A DNA stretch of 64,000 nucleotides from DASRDB01 sp035652815 (GCA_035652815.1 DASRDB010000003.1:806001-870000); one strand, 5' to 3'. Numbered from the stretch's first letter, positions 41,567 through 50,638 are shown. A program made the numbers and translations. Notes: generated by a model from the sequence alone, not told the origin.

Positions 41567-42799
41567 ATGGGTATTCTCAAGGTATTTCATAAACCGCACC
41601 TGGTTATGCTATGGCTCAGCCAGGTGCTTTCAGCGATGGGCGATTATTTCTACCTGATCGCCGTAATGTGGATAGCCGTCAAAGTCGGTGGAAGCCAGGC
41701 GGGTATCGTTGCTGCCGCAGAGTCAGGCTCCATGCTACTCTTCGGCCTGCTTGGCGGCGTCTACGCTGATCGCTGGAACCGGCGCAGCATCATGATCGGA
41801 GTAGACCTCATACGCGGGCTGGCAGTAGCCGCATTACCAATACTGGCACAATTCGGCCTATTACAACTCTGGCACCTGGTTGCGGTTGCTATCATTGTCG
41901 GCAGCCTGGATGCGCTCTTTGCTCCCGCCCTTCAGGCAAGTTTGCCTGCATTAGCCGGAGATACGCAAACTTTGCAGGCAACGAACGCCTTAATGGACTT
42001 GACCCGCCGCTTAGCACGTGCTATCGGCCCCAGTCTCGCGGGTATACTGATTGTCTGGATGCCGCTTTTCCATTTCTTCACGCTTGATGCCGCCAGCTTC
42101 TTCATTTCGGCCTTCGCGGTGTTTTCTTTAGGCCGCCGCTTCGCCTGGAAACCTGTTCGCGAACAAGAGTTTGCCAGCGGTATCAAAGGCATCACAGCGG
42201 AAATCAGGGGAGCGATGCAGCTTGTCCGCGCGCATCGCCCCCTCGCCTGGGCGCTGGTCTCAATGATTATCATTAGCCTTTCCTGGGGAGCAGGCTTTAC
42301 CGTCGGCGTCCCACTATTGGCCGCCCGCGTCCTGAAAGACAACATCGGCGCATATGGCCTCATCGTAGGCGCATATGGAGTAGGCAACGTCCTGAGCAAT
42401 CTAGTTATTGGAAACCTCGTTATCCGGCGTAAAGTAACCATGCTTTTCAGCGGCAAAATAGTACTCGGCGCAGGTTTCCTTTTAATAGCCTTTGCCCCTA
42501 ACTTGCCCATCGCCATGCTCGGTTCCGCGCTCGCAGCTATCGGTGGCCCAATGGGTGACATCGTCCTTGTCACCATGATTCAAAACGACCTGCCATCAGA
42601 GCAAATAGGCAAAGTATACAGCCTGCTCATGCTTGTCGAAAATACAGGCACATCGCTAGGGCTTTTACTTGCTGTACCCTTATTTGTCGTGCTAAGTATT
42701 CGCAGCGGCATTGCGCTATGCGCGCTTTTGATGATAACAGTAGGGACTGCCGGGCTGATTCGTTTTAGGGCGCAAGAATCAAAGGCGGTGGCAGCATAA
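41567..42799 (+). CDS. MFS exporter (EntS/MFS_3-like)
   Basis: A 410-residue permease with twelve transmembrane helices. The N-terminus 'FHKPHLVMLWLSQVLSAMGD' and the loop 'GGVYADRWNRRSIMIGVDLI' after helix 2 are typical of the MFS_3 group (EntS, macrolide efflux MefA-like proteins), which export siderophores or drugs. 'ALMDLTRRLARAIGPSLAG' (about residues 143-161) is the matching motif of helix 5. The ATG at 41567 follows AGGAAACAGGC and opens the protein just before helix 1; an earlier in-frame start at 41495 would add 24 residues from the repeat border. The substrate is unknown. Confidence 0.85.
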   Translation: MGILKVFHKPHLVMLWLSQVLSAMGDYFYLIAVMWIAVKVGGSQAGIVAAAESGSMLLFGLLGGVYADRWNRRSIMIGVDLIRGLAVAALPILAQFGLLQLWHLVAVAIIVGSLDALFAPALQASLPALAGDTQTLQATNALMDLTRRLARAIGPSLAGILIVWMPLFHFFTLDAASFFISAFAVFSLGRRFAWKPVREQEFASGIKGITAEIRGAMQLVRAHRPLAWALVSMIIISLSWGAGFTVGVPLLAARVLKDNIGAYGLIVGAYGVGNVLSNLVIGNLVIRRKVTMLFSGKIVLGAGFLLIAFAPNLPIAMLGSALAAIGGPMGDIVLVTMIQNDLPSEQIGKVYSLLMLVENTGTSLGLLLAVPLFVVLSIRSGIALCALLMITVGTAGLIRFRAQESKAVAA

Positions 42800-42951
42800 C
42801 AATCACCGAAACTCTTCGTAACCATTTCCAATCATTGATATGCAACTTTTCATCCTACCTCACGTATATATCAGAAAATAGCTAAGTGCTATATTTTCAA
42901 GGGGATTATCATTCCTGGCATAAAAACAAATGAGCATTACAGGAGCTTTCT

Positions 42952-43692
42952 ATGAGCCAGCAATTGTTAAGCGACGACTTCCAGACTGCAAAAGCGACGA
43001 AGCCTCTCCCCTTTGATAAAGCTCTTCTCCAATTACCCCGGCAATATCTCAAAGTTCTATTCCATCCGTCGGAAAAAACGTTTAAGGAAGAAATGGGCAA
43101 GGCAAGCTGGGGTATCACGCTTTTCCAACTGTACCTGCTCATCGTTGTCACTGTCTTTTTCAGCTACCTGGCGCATATTCTCCCCTCTTCGGCGCTACAT
43201 TCAACCAGTAACCTTGTGCTGGGTTCATTTCGCCCATTCGCCTTCCTGCCTTCACCTTATAACGGTATGCTCTGGATTCTCAGCACCTTCTGCATCGGAC
43301 TGGGTACAGCCTACCTGTTCAGCAAGCTGTGGCATGGCAAAGGAACATTTGTAGCGCATACCTACAGCCTGCTGCTGTGTACCGTTCCCCTGGTAACGAT
43401 CAGCGGCGCACTTCTGCTCATCCCCTCTTCTGGCATTGTTGCCGCTCTCCTCTTCACGCTGCTGGTAGCGATTTTCATCTACAGGATGGTACTGCACACT
43501 ATGCTCATCATGGCAGTACATGACCTGAGCGCGGGTTGGGCAACCCTTATTGTTCTCATCATTCCCATGCTCATCGTCATTCTGGCTATACTCGCCCTGC
43601 TCATCTTCGCTACCGAAGGCACTTTTCTTGAAGGTCTACTGACGTTCGATTGGATTTCACACGGGAGTAAAAAGCATGAGGAGTATAAATGA
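42952..43692 (+). CDS. Yip1-domain membrane protein
   Basis: A 246-residue membrane protein. A 45-residue cytoplasmic N-terminus ending in 'LKVLFHPSEKTFKEEMGKAS' leads into five hydrophobic helices (about 50-75, 100-125, 135-160, 165-190, 195-220). The pattern of an amphipathic 'P-x-x-x-F-x-E-E' lead followed by five helices matches bacterial Yip1/YIP1-family proteins. Their function is poorly known. The gene stands alone, with AGGAGC upstream of the ATG. Confidence 0.7.
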   Translation: MSQQLLSDDFQTAKATKPLPFDKALLQLPRQYLKVLFHPSEKTFKEEMGKASWGITLFQLYLLIVVTVFFSYLAHILPSSALHSTSNLVLGSFRPFAFLPSPYNGMLWILSTFCIGLGTAYLFSKLWHGKGTFVAHTYSLLLCTVPLVTISGALLLIPSSGIVAALLFTLLVAIFIYRMVLHTMLIMAVHDLSAGWATLIVLIIPMLIVILAILALLIFATEGTFLEGLLTFDWISHGSKKHEEYK

Positions 43693-43787
43693 GCATCTGA
43701 CTAAAAAGCTGATGGGTCAATAACATCAAGGTCAGCTTCGGTAGCAGGACAGAAGGTAATGTTCATTATTATGCCATTTCTGACAAT

Positions 43788-45146
43788 CTACCAGTGAACC
43801 AGCAGATCGCGCAAATCCAGAACACGCGCTTCACCCGGCCAGACGCCTTGCATTACTTCGTAAGCCATAGTTGCTTCATCGAAGCTTTTCTGGCTCCGCA
43901 AAGCAGCAGCTTCCCGGACTTCGGCAACCCACAGGACAATAGCACGCTCCAGATCACGCTCTGGACTTTTCATAGTCGCCATCGTTTGATAATGCAGTAA
44001 CTCCACACGGGTACGCTTTGCCATCGCTACTTTTGAAGATAAAGTATTCGGGTCAATCACCTGAGCAAAAGCCTTCAGTGCATCACTATAATATCCCCGA
44101 TGATAGCGGGCCAGTCCATCATTGCGCATCAACTGGGCATAATTAAAATCTCCCTGGATACGGGCGTCTGTCTCAGCCGCTGGCTCAAAAAAGAAGCGTT
44201 GTGCCTGCTCTAAAGCTGATGTTGTCGAGAGACCATTCTTAGCCTGTATCACTGCCAGCGTACTATAAATACCGCTACATACCTGGGGAGCTAGCGATAC
44301 CTGGCTCTTGTTTATCAAGTACGCTGCCTGTTCAATGGTCTTTAAAGCCTGTCGCGGCTGTTTATCTTGTAAGTACGACCAGGTTAAGCGTCGCAGGGCT
44401 GTTACCTGTAACAACACATCCCCACTTTCTTTGCTGTAAGTGACAGCCAGTTTCCCATCCCGTGTTGCCTCGCCAGGATTCCCAACATGTAATACCAACA
44501 CATGCTTGATGAGATAGCTTTGCGCTATCAACTCGGTTGCCTGCTTGCGATAGGTAGAAGACTCACTTGCAATGGTCTTCAAGACTGGTAAATAGGATGA
44601 GAGCATTGAAAGGGCTAGCGACATATCCTCATAGTTTCCCCTGCTCAAATACTCGCAAGACGTAATGCCAGCCGCTAGCTGATTCAATGTGTCATCCATA
44701 GGGCGTGGTCTTCCCCCGCTCATGCTCAAGAGCAGGGGGAGCATCGCCAATCGCTGCAACGCTTCCCGCCGTGTAAGCGCCGCATCATGGCCCGTGTTCA
44801 TGCTCAACTCCTCAATAGTTCGTACCAGAACAAGCTGCAATTCTTTGTAATTGCAGTGAGGTGTAAAAACAAGTGCCATTAGACGCATGGTGGCATCTGA
44901 TTCGAGCAATGACTGGAAATCTCTGCCAAACTTTAAGTGTTCGGGTAAAACTTCCTCTGCCAGCCCCAGTTCTTCGTCGGTCATCCCATAAACCGCACGA
45001 AGCCGCGCTTTGTTATACGCCGAGGGAGTCATAGTACCCAGTTCCCAACGACTTAGTGTGTTTGGCGCGCAGCCAACCTGTTCTGCTGCTACCTCTAAAG
45101 TCCAGCCCTTGCGCGCTCGCGCTGCCACCAACTTCGTCCGCCTCAT
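43788..45146 (-). CDS. XRE-family regulator with TPR-like C-terminal region
   Basis: A 452-residue protein. The N-terminal helix-turn-helix (about 5-60) reads 'ARKGWTLEVAAEQVGCAPNT' and LSRWELGTMTPSAYNK. The rest is alpha-helical with paired helices typical of tetratricopeptide repeats (for example 'GDVLLQVTALRRLTWSYLQD' and 'DALKAFAQVIDPNTLSSKVA'). Such proteins respond to peptides or partners in other bacteria. It is divergent to a string of small genes starting at 45493, and its upstream gap has four similar CGTAGAAAA-type boxes (45252-45320). Confidence 0.85.
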   Translation of the reverse strand: MRRTKLVAARARKGWTLEVAAEQVGCAPNTLSRWELGTMTPSAYNKARLRAVYGMTDEELGLAEEVLPEHLKFGRDFQSLLESDATMRLMALVFTPHCNYKELQLVLVRTIEELSMNTGHDAALTRREALQRLAMLPLLLSMSGGRPRPMDDTLNQLAAGITSCEYLSRGNYEDMSLALSMLSSYLPVLKTIASESSTYRKQATELIAQSYLIKHVLVLHVGNPGEATRDGKLAVTYSKESGDVLLQVTALRRLTWSYLQDKQPRQALKTIEQAAYLINKSQVSLAPQVCSGIYSTLAVIQAKNGLSTTSALEQAQRFFFEPAAETDARIQGDFNYAQLMRNDGLARYHRGYYSDALKAFAQVIDPNTLSSKVAMAKRTRVELLHYQTMATMKSPERDLERAIVLWVAEVREAAALRSQKSFDEATMAYEVMQGVWPGEARVLDLRDLLVHW

Positions 45147-45492
45147 AGCGTCTGTCCTCGCTATTTATTGGCCGCTCGTTTTTCAAACGCTTCCAACTTC
45201 TTTACTTGCTACACACAGCATAGCATCTGGTATTTTGTTTGTCGAGTTTGCCGTAGAAAAACGTAGAAAAACGTTGCAGCAGGGTGAAACGTATGAAGCC
45301 ACTTTAAAACGTAGAAAAGGTTATCTGTGAAGTTGTGGGAAAACAGGTAATTAGAGTTTTATACTTCTCTTGATTGCTGATAAGCTCTCTGTCCTATAGC
45401 AGGCTTATTGGTAATCTGAAGCGATGGTACCGCCGTAACCTCGCTTCATTAATGCTATGTGGGTAAAAAAGAAAGGACTCTTTCAAGTGGAC
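45147..45492. promoter_or_regulatory. Divergent control region with CGTAGAAAA repeats
   Basis: The gap between the XRE-TPR gene and the microgene cassette. CGTAGAAAA occurs at 45252, 45262 and 45310, and CGTATGAAG at 45290, all in one orientation. They are probable binding sites for the XRE-TPR regulator. A GAAGCGA...TCGCTTC hairpin lies at 45419-45448, just before the first small gene. No coding region is evident. Confidence 0.5.
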
Positions 45493-45720
45493 ATGACAAA
45501 CAACAAAAGCGAAGTGGCCCGTCTCAAACAACAGATCGCCGAGGAGTACGCCGCCGCGCAGGCCGGATTAAGCGGCCTCGCCGTAGGGGTTGCGCGGCAC
45601 CAGTTCATTACGGCACGCATGGAGCGTATTCAAGCCTATCACCACAACCTGCAACTGCTGGTCGGCGAGCAGGAAGCGATGCAGGTGGTGCAGCAGGCAA
45701 TGGAAGAAACGGGGGAGTAA
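45493..45720 (+). CDS. Small protein 1 of a four-gene cassette, unknown
   Basis: A 75-residue, mostly helical, soluble protein ('EVARLKQQIAEEYAAAQAGL' then 'ARMERIQAYHHNLQLLVGEQ'). It has no transmembrane segment and resembles a helical hairpin. The ATG at 45493 is preferred; an in-frame ATG at 45457 would add 12 residues without a binding site. The next gene starts five bases after its stop. Function unknown. Confidence 0.6.
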   Translation: MTNNKSEVARLKQQIAEEYAAAQAGLSGLAVGVARHQFITARMERIQAYHHNLQLLVGEQEAMQVVQQAMEETGE

Positions 45721-45725
45721 GCGAG

Positions 45726-45998
45726 ATGCAGCATGATACGTGGCAACCGGGGAGCAGGCTGGCTTTTTCAGAGAGCCAGGAAACGGGCAATTCACCATTT
45801 CGCGCCTTTCTTGAACAGCACAGGCTTTCGCTGCTGGATGTAGCGCAAGCGGCGGGAGTGCGGCTGATGACGCTCTGGAATATCCAGACGGGCCGACCAG
45901 TCCGTTCGCGGGACGCGCAGGCTGTGCGAACCGCCCTCTTTCGCCTGACCGGACTCACCTATTATGGCCCGCTCGCAGAGAAGCCAGCCGATGAGTAA
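45726..45998 (+). CDS. Small HTH-like protein 2 of the four-gene cassette
   Basis: A 90-residue protein. Residues about 30-75, 'LEQHRLSLLDVAQAAGVRLM' then TLWNIQTGRPVRSRDAQAV, fit an XRE-like helix-turn-helix, with the recognition helix in RLMTLWNIQTG. GGGGGAG lies before the ATG. The last eight bases overlap the third small gene. It may regulate its own cassette; that is inference. Confidence 0.65.
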   Translation: MQHDTWQPGSRLAFSESQETGNSPFRAFLEQHRLSLLDVAQAAGVRLMTLWNIQTGRPVRSRDAQAVRTALFRLTGLTYYGPLAEKPADE

Positions 45999-46119
45999 CC
46001 GGCCCCTTAAACAGCTTGCCATTGGCACAGGCGATATTCAACCCATCCTGGATATCGTCCGCAGCTACCGTACCTATTTGCGCAAGAGCAACCCGGTAGC
46101 TCATCGCTCCCAGCTTTAG
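45991..46119 (+). CDS. Micro-gene 3 of the cassette, 42 residues
   Basis: A short basic product beginning MSNRPLKQLAIGTGDIQPIL and rich in Arg/Lys/Ser toward its end. Its ATG overlaps the stop of gene 2 (shared GATGAGTAA), and its TAG is directly followed by the ATG of gene 4 with no gap. That packing is the main reason to call it. No family is recognised. Confidence 0.45.
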   Translation: MSNRPLKQLAIGTGDIQPILDIVRSYRTYLRKSNPVAHRSQL

Positions 46120-46350
46120 ATGCTCGATAGGCTGCATCAACGCTTGCAAGGACTGCTCTTGCGTATCCATAACGGGGAAGAACAGGCCGCTCTTCCACTG
46201 ACCTTCGCCGAATGGCAAACACTATACGAAGCCCTGTGTGGTTGGATTGACGTGATACGCCGTGCCATTCCCCCTTCGGCAGAACGCGCAATGGTGGTTG
46301 CTTCGGTGCAAAATTTAGCAAAAGACGTTGCAAAAATGCTCACCTGTTGA
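46120..46350 (+). CDS. Small protein 4 of the cassette, unknown
   Basis: A 76-residue helical soluble protein ('LHQRLQGLLLRIHNGEEQAA', 'LPLTFAEWQTLYEALCGWID'). Its ATG touches the TAG of gene 3, so it is probably translated by re-initiation. Its last 11 bases overlap the end of the convergent STAND regulator gene. Function unknown. Confidence 0.6.
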   Translation: MLDRLHQRLQGLLLRIHNGEEQAALPLTFAEWQTLYEALCGWIDVIRRAIPPSAERAMVVASVQNLAKDVAKMLTC

Positions 46351-48931
46351 GTGCATCGTAAATGACCTGATCCAAAGGAGTTGTCCGTCCCTGAACCCAT
46401 ATTGCGGCAAATGCCTCTTCACTCAGTTTTGAGCGTATGGCAGCCACTGCTTGCTCATAGCTGCTACGCTCAACAGGTGGCATTGGGAACCGGGAATTTT
46501 CCCGTAGGGCCTCTGCTGCCCCCCACAGACGTACTGCCCATGCAGCTTCTCCTCGTGCTGCGGCCAACCCTGCCAGTCCTTCCAGATCCCAGGGGATCAA
46601 CCACTTATCGTTTATCTCTCGAGCAAGCTCCAGGCTCTCCTTGAAATGATTCAGGGCTGCGGCAGCATCACCCTGCTGAGCTTCCACCTGCGCAAGAACA
46701 ATGAGCGTCCAGGCTCTATACCAGGGCATTTCTTTCTCTCTATAGCGCTCGACGCTCTCTTCTGCCAGAGTATGCGCCCTGGCCAGCTCTCTCTCTCCAA
46801 GAGCGATCAGCGCCGAGACCCAGTAGTGGTTGGCGAGGCTAAACTTGTCACCCACTTCCCTAACAAGTGGGAGCGCCTCATCCACCCGCGCACGCGCTGT
46901 AGCGGCATTGCCCTTGCTTTGATAGATATACCAGGCTGATTGCATCAGCGCATCTGCAATGCCTGTCTTGTTGCCCAACTCTCTCGAGAGGGCAAGACTC
47001 TCTTCAAAGAGACCCAGACCTCTTGCATACTCTCCCTGCGCACAGAGTTCATCCGCCAATCCAAAAAGCACAGAGGCCAGTTGCGACTTGTCGCTTGTCT
47101 TCTCCAGCAGCGCCGCAGCTTCTTCCTTGAGCTTGCGGGCTGTTGCTCCATCCCCTCCTGTCCCGGCTACCCATGCCAGTCGAAGTAGAGCCTGTGCGCT
47201 GCCCGAGTTGTCACCAAGTTCCCTATAAAGGGCAAGGCTCGCCAGAGCATGCCTTTCTGATCGATGAAAGTCACCCTGTTCTTCCGTCAGATCTGCAGCG
47301 AGTAGAAGAGCTTTCGCACGCAGAGCAACCCCCACGTCTCTCGCTTCTGCTACTATCCGCTCCAGGAAGGTCACTCCTTCACTGTTCTGGCCGCGAGCGC
47401 GCCAGAACATAGAGAGTACTTCACACAGCTGAATTGCCATCTCCACTCGCTCCATGCTCATCTCCTCCAGCATCCATGCAAGCGCGCCGCGCAGATTGCC
47501 ATACTCTCGTTCCAGGAAATCCAACAATCGCTCCTCTTTTGTCTGCTGTCCAACCGCCAGGGCCAATCGTAGATAGTAGCGCGCATGTGCCTCCTGGACC
47601 GCCTGCAGTTCCCCTTTAGCAGCAAGCTCCTCCAACCCAAATTCGCGCAGCAGTTGCAACATCCAGAAACGTCCTTCTCCCCCTGTCGCTTCCTCTTGCC
47701 GGAGCAGACTCTTATCCACCAGAGAGATCAACCCCTCCAGCACGTCTCCCTGCCACTGGCCTGTAACAGTGCAGACCTCTGCAGCCGCTTCCCAGGTACA
47801 ACCATCTACAAAAACGGCAAAGCACCGGAAGAGGTGCTGTTCCTCCGGTGTGAGCAGGTTGTAGCTCCAGGCAATCGTATTCCGCATGGTCTGCTGGCGA
47901 GGCGGCAGGTCACGGAACCCTCCCGAGAGGACGGAGAGTCCTTGCTCCGAGCGCTTCAGCAACATCGAAAGCGGTAATTGCTTAACACGAGCTGCCGCCA
48001 GTTCTATCGCCAGTGGCAAGCCATCCGACCGAGCGCAAATGGCTGCCACCGTAGGAGCATTGGTATTCGTGACCTGGAAATCGGCTCTGGCTACTTGCGC
48101 CCGCTGGATGAAGAGGGCTACCGCCTCGTACTGCAAAAACGCTCCCAGGTTGGACAGGCGTTTCTGGTTGGGTAGTGAGAGCGGCGGCACAGCAAACTCG
48201 TACTCGGCCTGTACATGCAGCACAATCCGGCTCGTCACCAGTATCTTAAGCCGAGGGCAGGCGGTCAGCAGCTCAGCTAACTGTGCAGCAGCCTCGACTA
48301 CCTGCTCAAAGTTGTCGAGCAGGAGCAGCATCTGCCTTTCCTTGAGCGCCGCCTTCAACTGTGTCAATAAGGGTTGTTCTCCCGATTCCTTGATCGATAA
48401 CGTCTGCATAATGGTCGGCATGACCAGCCCTTCGTCGCTGACCGGAGCCAGCGCCACGAAAAAGACGCCGTCGGCAAACTGGTCGCTTACCTCTGCCGCC
48501 ACCTGCAAGGCGAGGCGTGTTTTGCCGATGCCGCCAGTCCCGGTCAGTGTTACCAGGCGTACTTCAGGACGGCGCAACAAGTCACATATGCCGTTCACCT
48601 CATGTTCGCGTCCCAGAAACGAGGTGGGCAATACCGGCAGATTGTGGACCCGGTGCGGAAGCGACTTGAGGGTAGTAAAGTCGGCAGGTGCCGCCTCCAC
48701 GGCTGACTCCTGCGGCAGCAATCCTAGCTCCGTGGCGCTCATGCCGAACAACTGACAGAGGCGTTCGATATAGTAGGGACTGGGGATAGCGTTGCCGCGC
48801 TCCCAGCGCGTAATCATAGTATCCTGGGGCGCGCCAATGCGATCTGCCACCACACGCTGCGACCAACCTCGCTCCTGGCGCGCGCGGCGTAGCAAGTCAT
48901 TAGGCCGGGCCTGGGCTGCTTTTTTGACCAT
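46340..48931 (-). CDS. XRE-type STAND ATPase regulator with TPR repeats
   Basis: An 863-residue signal-transduction ATPase. The N-terminal helix-turn-helix (about 10-65) reads RRARQERGWSQRVVADRIGA and TRWERGNAIPSPYY. The NTPase follows with the P-loop GTGGIGKT (131-138), Walker B in LLLLDNFEQV and a sensor in LKILVTSR. A winged-helix region comes next, then about ten TPR-like helix pairs (about 560-840) such as 'GSAQALLRLAWVAGTGGDGA'. This is the AfsR/MalT-like design where ligand binding to the repeats triggers ATP-dependent activation. It is divergent from the SnoaL/FAD cluster at 49223, which it may control. Confidence 0.92.
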   Translation of the reverse strand: MVKKAAQARPNDLLRRARQERGWSQRVVADRIGAPQDTMITRWERGNAIPSPYYIERLCQLFGMSATELGLLPQESAVEAAPADFTTLKSLPHRVHNLPVLPTSFLGREHEVNGICDLLRRPEVRLVTLTGTGGIGKTRLALQVAAEVSDQFADGVFFVALAPVSDEGLVMPTIMQTLSIKESGEQPLLTQLKAALKERQMLLLLDNFEQVVEAAAQLAELLTACPRLKILVTSRIVLHVQAEYEFAVPPLSLPNQKRLSNLGAFLQYEAVALFIQRAQVARADFQVTNTNAPTVAAICARSDGLPLAIELAAARVKQLPLSMLLKRSEQGLSVLSGGFRDLPPRQQTMRNTIAWSYNLLTPEEQHLFRCFAVFVDGCTWEAAAEVCTVTGQWQGDVLEGLISLVDKSLLRQEEATGGEGRFWMLQLLREFGLEELAAKGELQAVQEAHARYYLRLALAVGQQTKEERLLDFLEREYGNLRGALAWMLEEMSMERVEMAIQLCEVLSMFWRARGQNSEGVTFLERIVAEARDVGVALRAKALLLAADLTEEQGDFHRSERHALASLALYRELGDNSGSAQALLRLAWVAGTGGDGATARKLKEEAAALLEKTSDKSQLASVLFGLADELCAQGEYARGLGLFEESLALSRELGNKTGIADALMQSAWYIYQSKGNAATARARVDEALPLVREVGDKFSLANHYWVSALIALGERELARAHTLAEESVERYREKEMPWYRAWTLIVLAQVEAQQGDAAAALNHFKESLELAREINDKWLIPWDLEGLAGLAAARGEAAWAVRLWGAAEALRENSRFPMPPVERSSYEQAVAAIRSKLSEEAFAAIWVQGRTTPLDQVIYDALNR

Positions 48932-49222
48932 TGTCCTGCGCCCTCCACGCCTGGAGACGTGACGAGTTAGCTATTTACCTGTTCAGCTATCTCAACTTAA
49001 CCTGCTTGCTCTACATTTGTGCTTTACCATAATATAGTCAACGACCTCTACTATAACACAATCAACGCCATCGTGCTACCTTCGTGCTAGCTAAATGCTA
49101 TTCTCTGCAATAGCATTTCCAGATACACTTCTGCTTAGAGAGACCCACGAGCGATGGCAGTAGGAAAGAAGCGTTCTTTCCCCTCAGTTCAGGAATCACT
49201 CTCGACACAAAGGAGCGACACA
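48932..49222. promoter_or_regulatory. Divergent intergenic region with a perfect 10-bp palindrome
   Basis: Between the STAND regulator and the SnoaL cluster. AAATGCTATT (49093-49102) and AATAGCATTT (49109-49118) form a perfect inverted repeat over six bases, about 100 bases before the first gene. Other elements are the repeated GTGCTA at 49074 and 49084. It could be the operator of the STAND regulator. No gene seen. Confidence 0.45.
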
Positions 49223-49666
49223 ATGAACCAGACCGAGACCGTACAGACCTTGTTAAGCGCGATTGAGCGAGAAGAGTGGGCGGAAGCAGCGTCCTACTTG
49301 ACGAGCGACTTCACCTTCAGTGGCGCAGTACCCCAGCCGATCAGCGGCCAGGAATGGCTAGGCATCCACAAGGCGTTTGCGGCAGCTTACTCCAACTTCA
49401 GCTTTAACTACCAGCCCGGCGATGAGGAAGGCCAGCAAGTCCATTGCTCGGTGCAACTGACGGGCAAGCACACCCGCGACTTGCGCTTACCCATCCCCGG
49501 CATCCCGGCCATTCCGCCCACCGGCAAGCAGGTTTCCCTGCCCAGGGAGTCACTAATGTATACCTTCCGCGACGGCAAAGTTGCCGACCTGCATGTTACG
49601 TCGGTGGAGGGTGGCGGCCTGCCAGGCATGCTCCAGCAGCTTGGCGTTGCGCTTCCCACGCGCTAA
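49223..49666 (+). CDS. SnoaL-like polyketide-cyclase family protein
   Basis: A 147-residue protein of the SnoaL-like (NTF2-fold) family: 'VQTLLSAIEREEWAEAASYL' then TSDFTFSGAVPQPISGQEWL, and a C-terminal 'FRDGKVADLHVTSVEGGGLP'. Members are cyclases, isomerases or simple ligand-binding proteins. The ATG at 49223 has AAGGAG eight bases before it; an in-frame ATG at 49154 adds 23 residues without support. It opens a row of five same-strand genes reaching to 52503. Confidence 0.8.
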   Translation: MNQTETVQTLLSAIEREEWAEAASYLTSDFTFSGAVPQPISGQEWLGIHKAFAAAYSNFSFNYQPGDEEGQQVHCSVQLTGKHTRDLRLPIPGIPAIPPTGKQVSLPRESLMYTFRDGKVADLHVTSVEGGGLPGMLQQLGVALPTR

Positions 49667-49694
49667 ACGACAAAACAGAAAGGAACTGAAAGCT

Positions 49695-50129
49695 ATGACA
49701 ACAGAAGACGAAGTCCGCCGGGTATCCGACCAGTTCTACACGGCGTTGAACCGCATGGTCGCTGGCGATAGCAGGCCGATGATGGAGATCTGGTCGCATA
49801 GCTCAGACGTCACGACCATGCACCCGCTTGGTGGCCGGGAGATTGGCTGGGAGCAGGTACGAGTTCCTTGGGAGCAGGTTGCCTCGATGAGTTCGGGCGG
49901 CCATATCACCCTCAGAGACCCCCTGCTCCGGGTCGTTGGTGGCTTAGCCTATGAGGTAGGCACCGAGGCCGGTCAGGCCACTATCGGTGGCCAGTCGTTC
50001 ACCATTGAGCAGCGCGTCACCAACATCTATCGCCGTGAAGCGGGAGGGTGGAAGATCGTCCACCACCACACTGATCTCTCTCCCGCTATGCAAGACTTTA
50101 TCGCGAATCTGCAACCTCCACCCGGTTAG
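49695..50129 (+). CDS. SnoaL/NTF2-like protein (second in cluster)
   Basis: A 144-residue NTF2-fold protein: 'VRRVSDQFYTALNRMVAGDS', 'WSHSSDVTTMHPLGGREIGW' and the C-terminal VTNIYRREAGGWKIVHHHTD, a typical SnoaL-like ketosteroid-isomerase-type end with an exposed histidine cluster. GAAAGGAAC lies before the ATG. It follows the first SnoaL gene by 28 bases. Possible role: isomerase or oxidative stress-related small-molecule enzyme. Confidence 0.8.
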   Translation: MTTEDEVRRVSDQFYTALNRMVAGDSRPMMEIWSHSSDVTTMHPLGGREIGWEQVRVPWEQVASMSSGGHITLRDPLLRVVGGLAYEVGTEAGQATIGGQSFTIEQRVTNIYRREAGGWKIVHHHTDLSPAMQDFIANLQPPPG

Positions 50130-50259
50130 GCCAGAGGCGGAAACCATTGTTCTTGTAGATGGAATCCTACACAAAGAATCTGCCTGGTGGATGGGACAAC
50201 GTGCGGCGTTACCCTGTCCACCGGGCAGGCCGACTGGTATTCATCAGGAGGTTTTTACT

Positions 50260-50610
50260 ATGGCTATCGTGGCTTTTGCATTACCCATACTTCCAGGGAA
50301 GTCGGAAAAGGACCGCAGTTACTTTCAGGATATAGTTGAGGCTCATCGCAGCGAGTACGAGGCATCGCGTAAGCGTGCTGGCATTACCAAAGAGATGACC
50401 TGGCTTCAGCATACACCAAAAGGAGACCTGGGCATCGTCTACCTTGAAGTGGAAAATCCCAAGCGCATGTTTCAGGCGCTGGCAACATCACAAGAGCGGT
50501 TCGACGTTCTATTTCGAGAATATGTCATGGACGTTCACGGAGTTGATTTAACTCAGCAGATGCCAGGACCACTCTCTGAACTGACGTTCGCGAATCAGCT
50601 TCCTTCGTAA
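50260..50610 (+). CDS. Small alpha/beta protein, unknown
   Basis: A 116-residue protein: MAIVAFALPILPGKSEKDRS, 'VEAHRSEYEASRKRAGITKE' and LGIVYLEVENPKRMFQALAT. The strand-helix-strand order could be a ferredoxin-like (ABM-type) fold, but I cannot name a family. A strong AGGAGG lies seven bases before the ATG. It is the third gene of the SnoaL/FAD row, after a 130-base gap. Confidence 0.55.
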   Translation: MAIVAFALPILPGKSEKDRSYFQDIVEAHRSEYEASRKRAGITKEMTWLQHTPKGDLGIVYLEVENPKRMFQALATSQERFDVLFREYVMDVHGVDLTQQMPGPLSELTFANQLPS

Positions 50611-50638
50611 AACCAGGCAGAACAAAGGAGAAGCTCAC

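Noticed and set aside
45419..45448. Hairpin with GGTACCGC resembling a T-box antiterminator
   Set aside because: No Stem I, no specifier loop and no synthetase or amino-acid gene downstream; the resemblance is short and probably chance.
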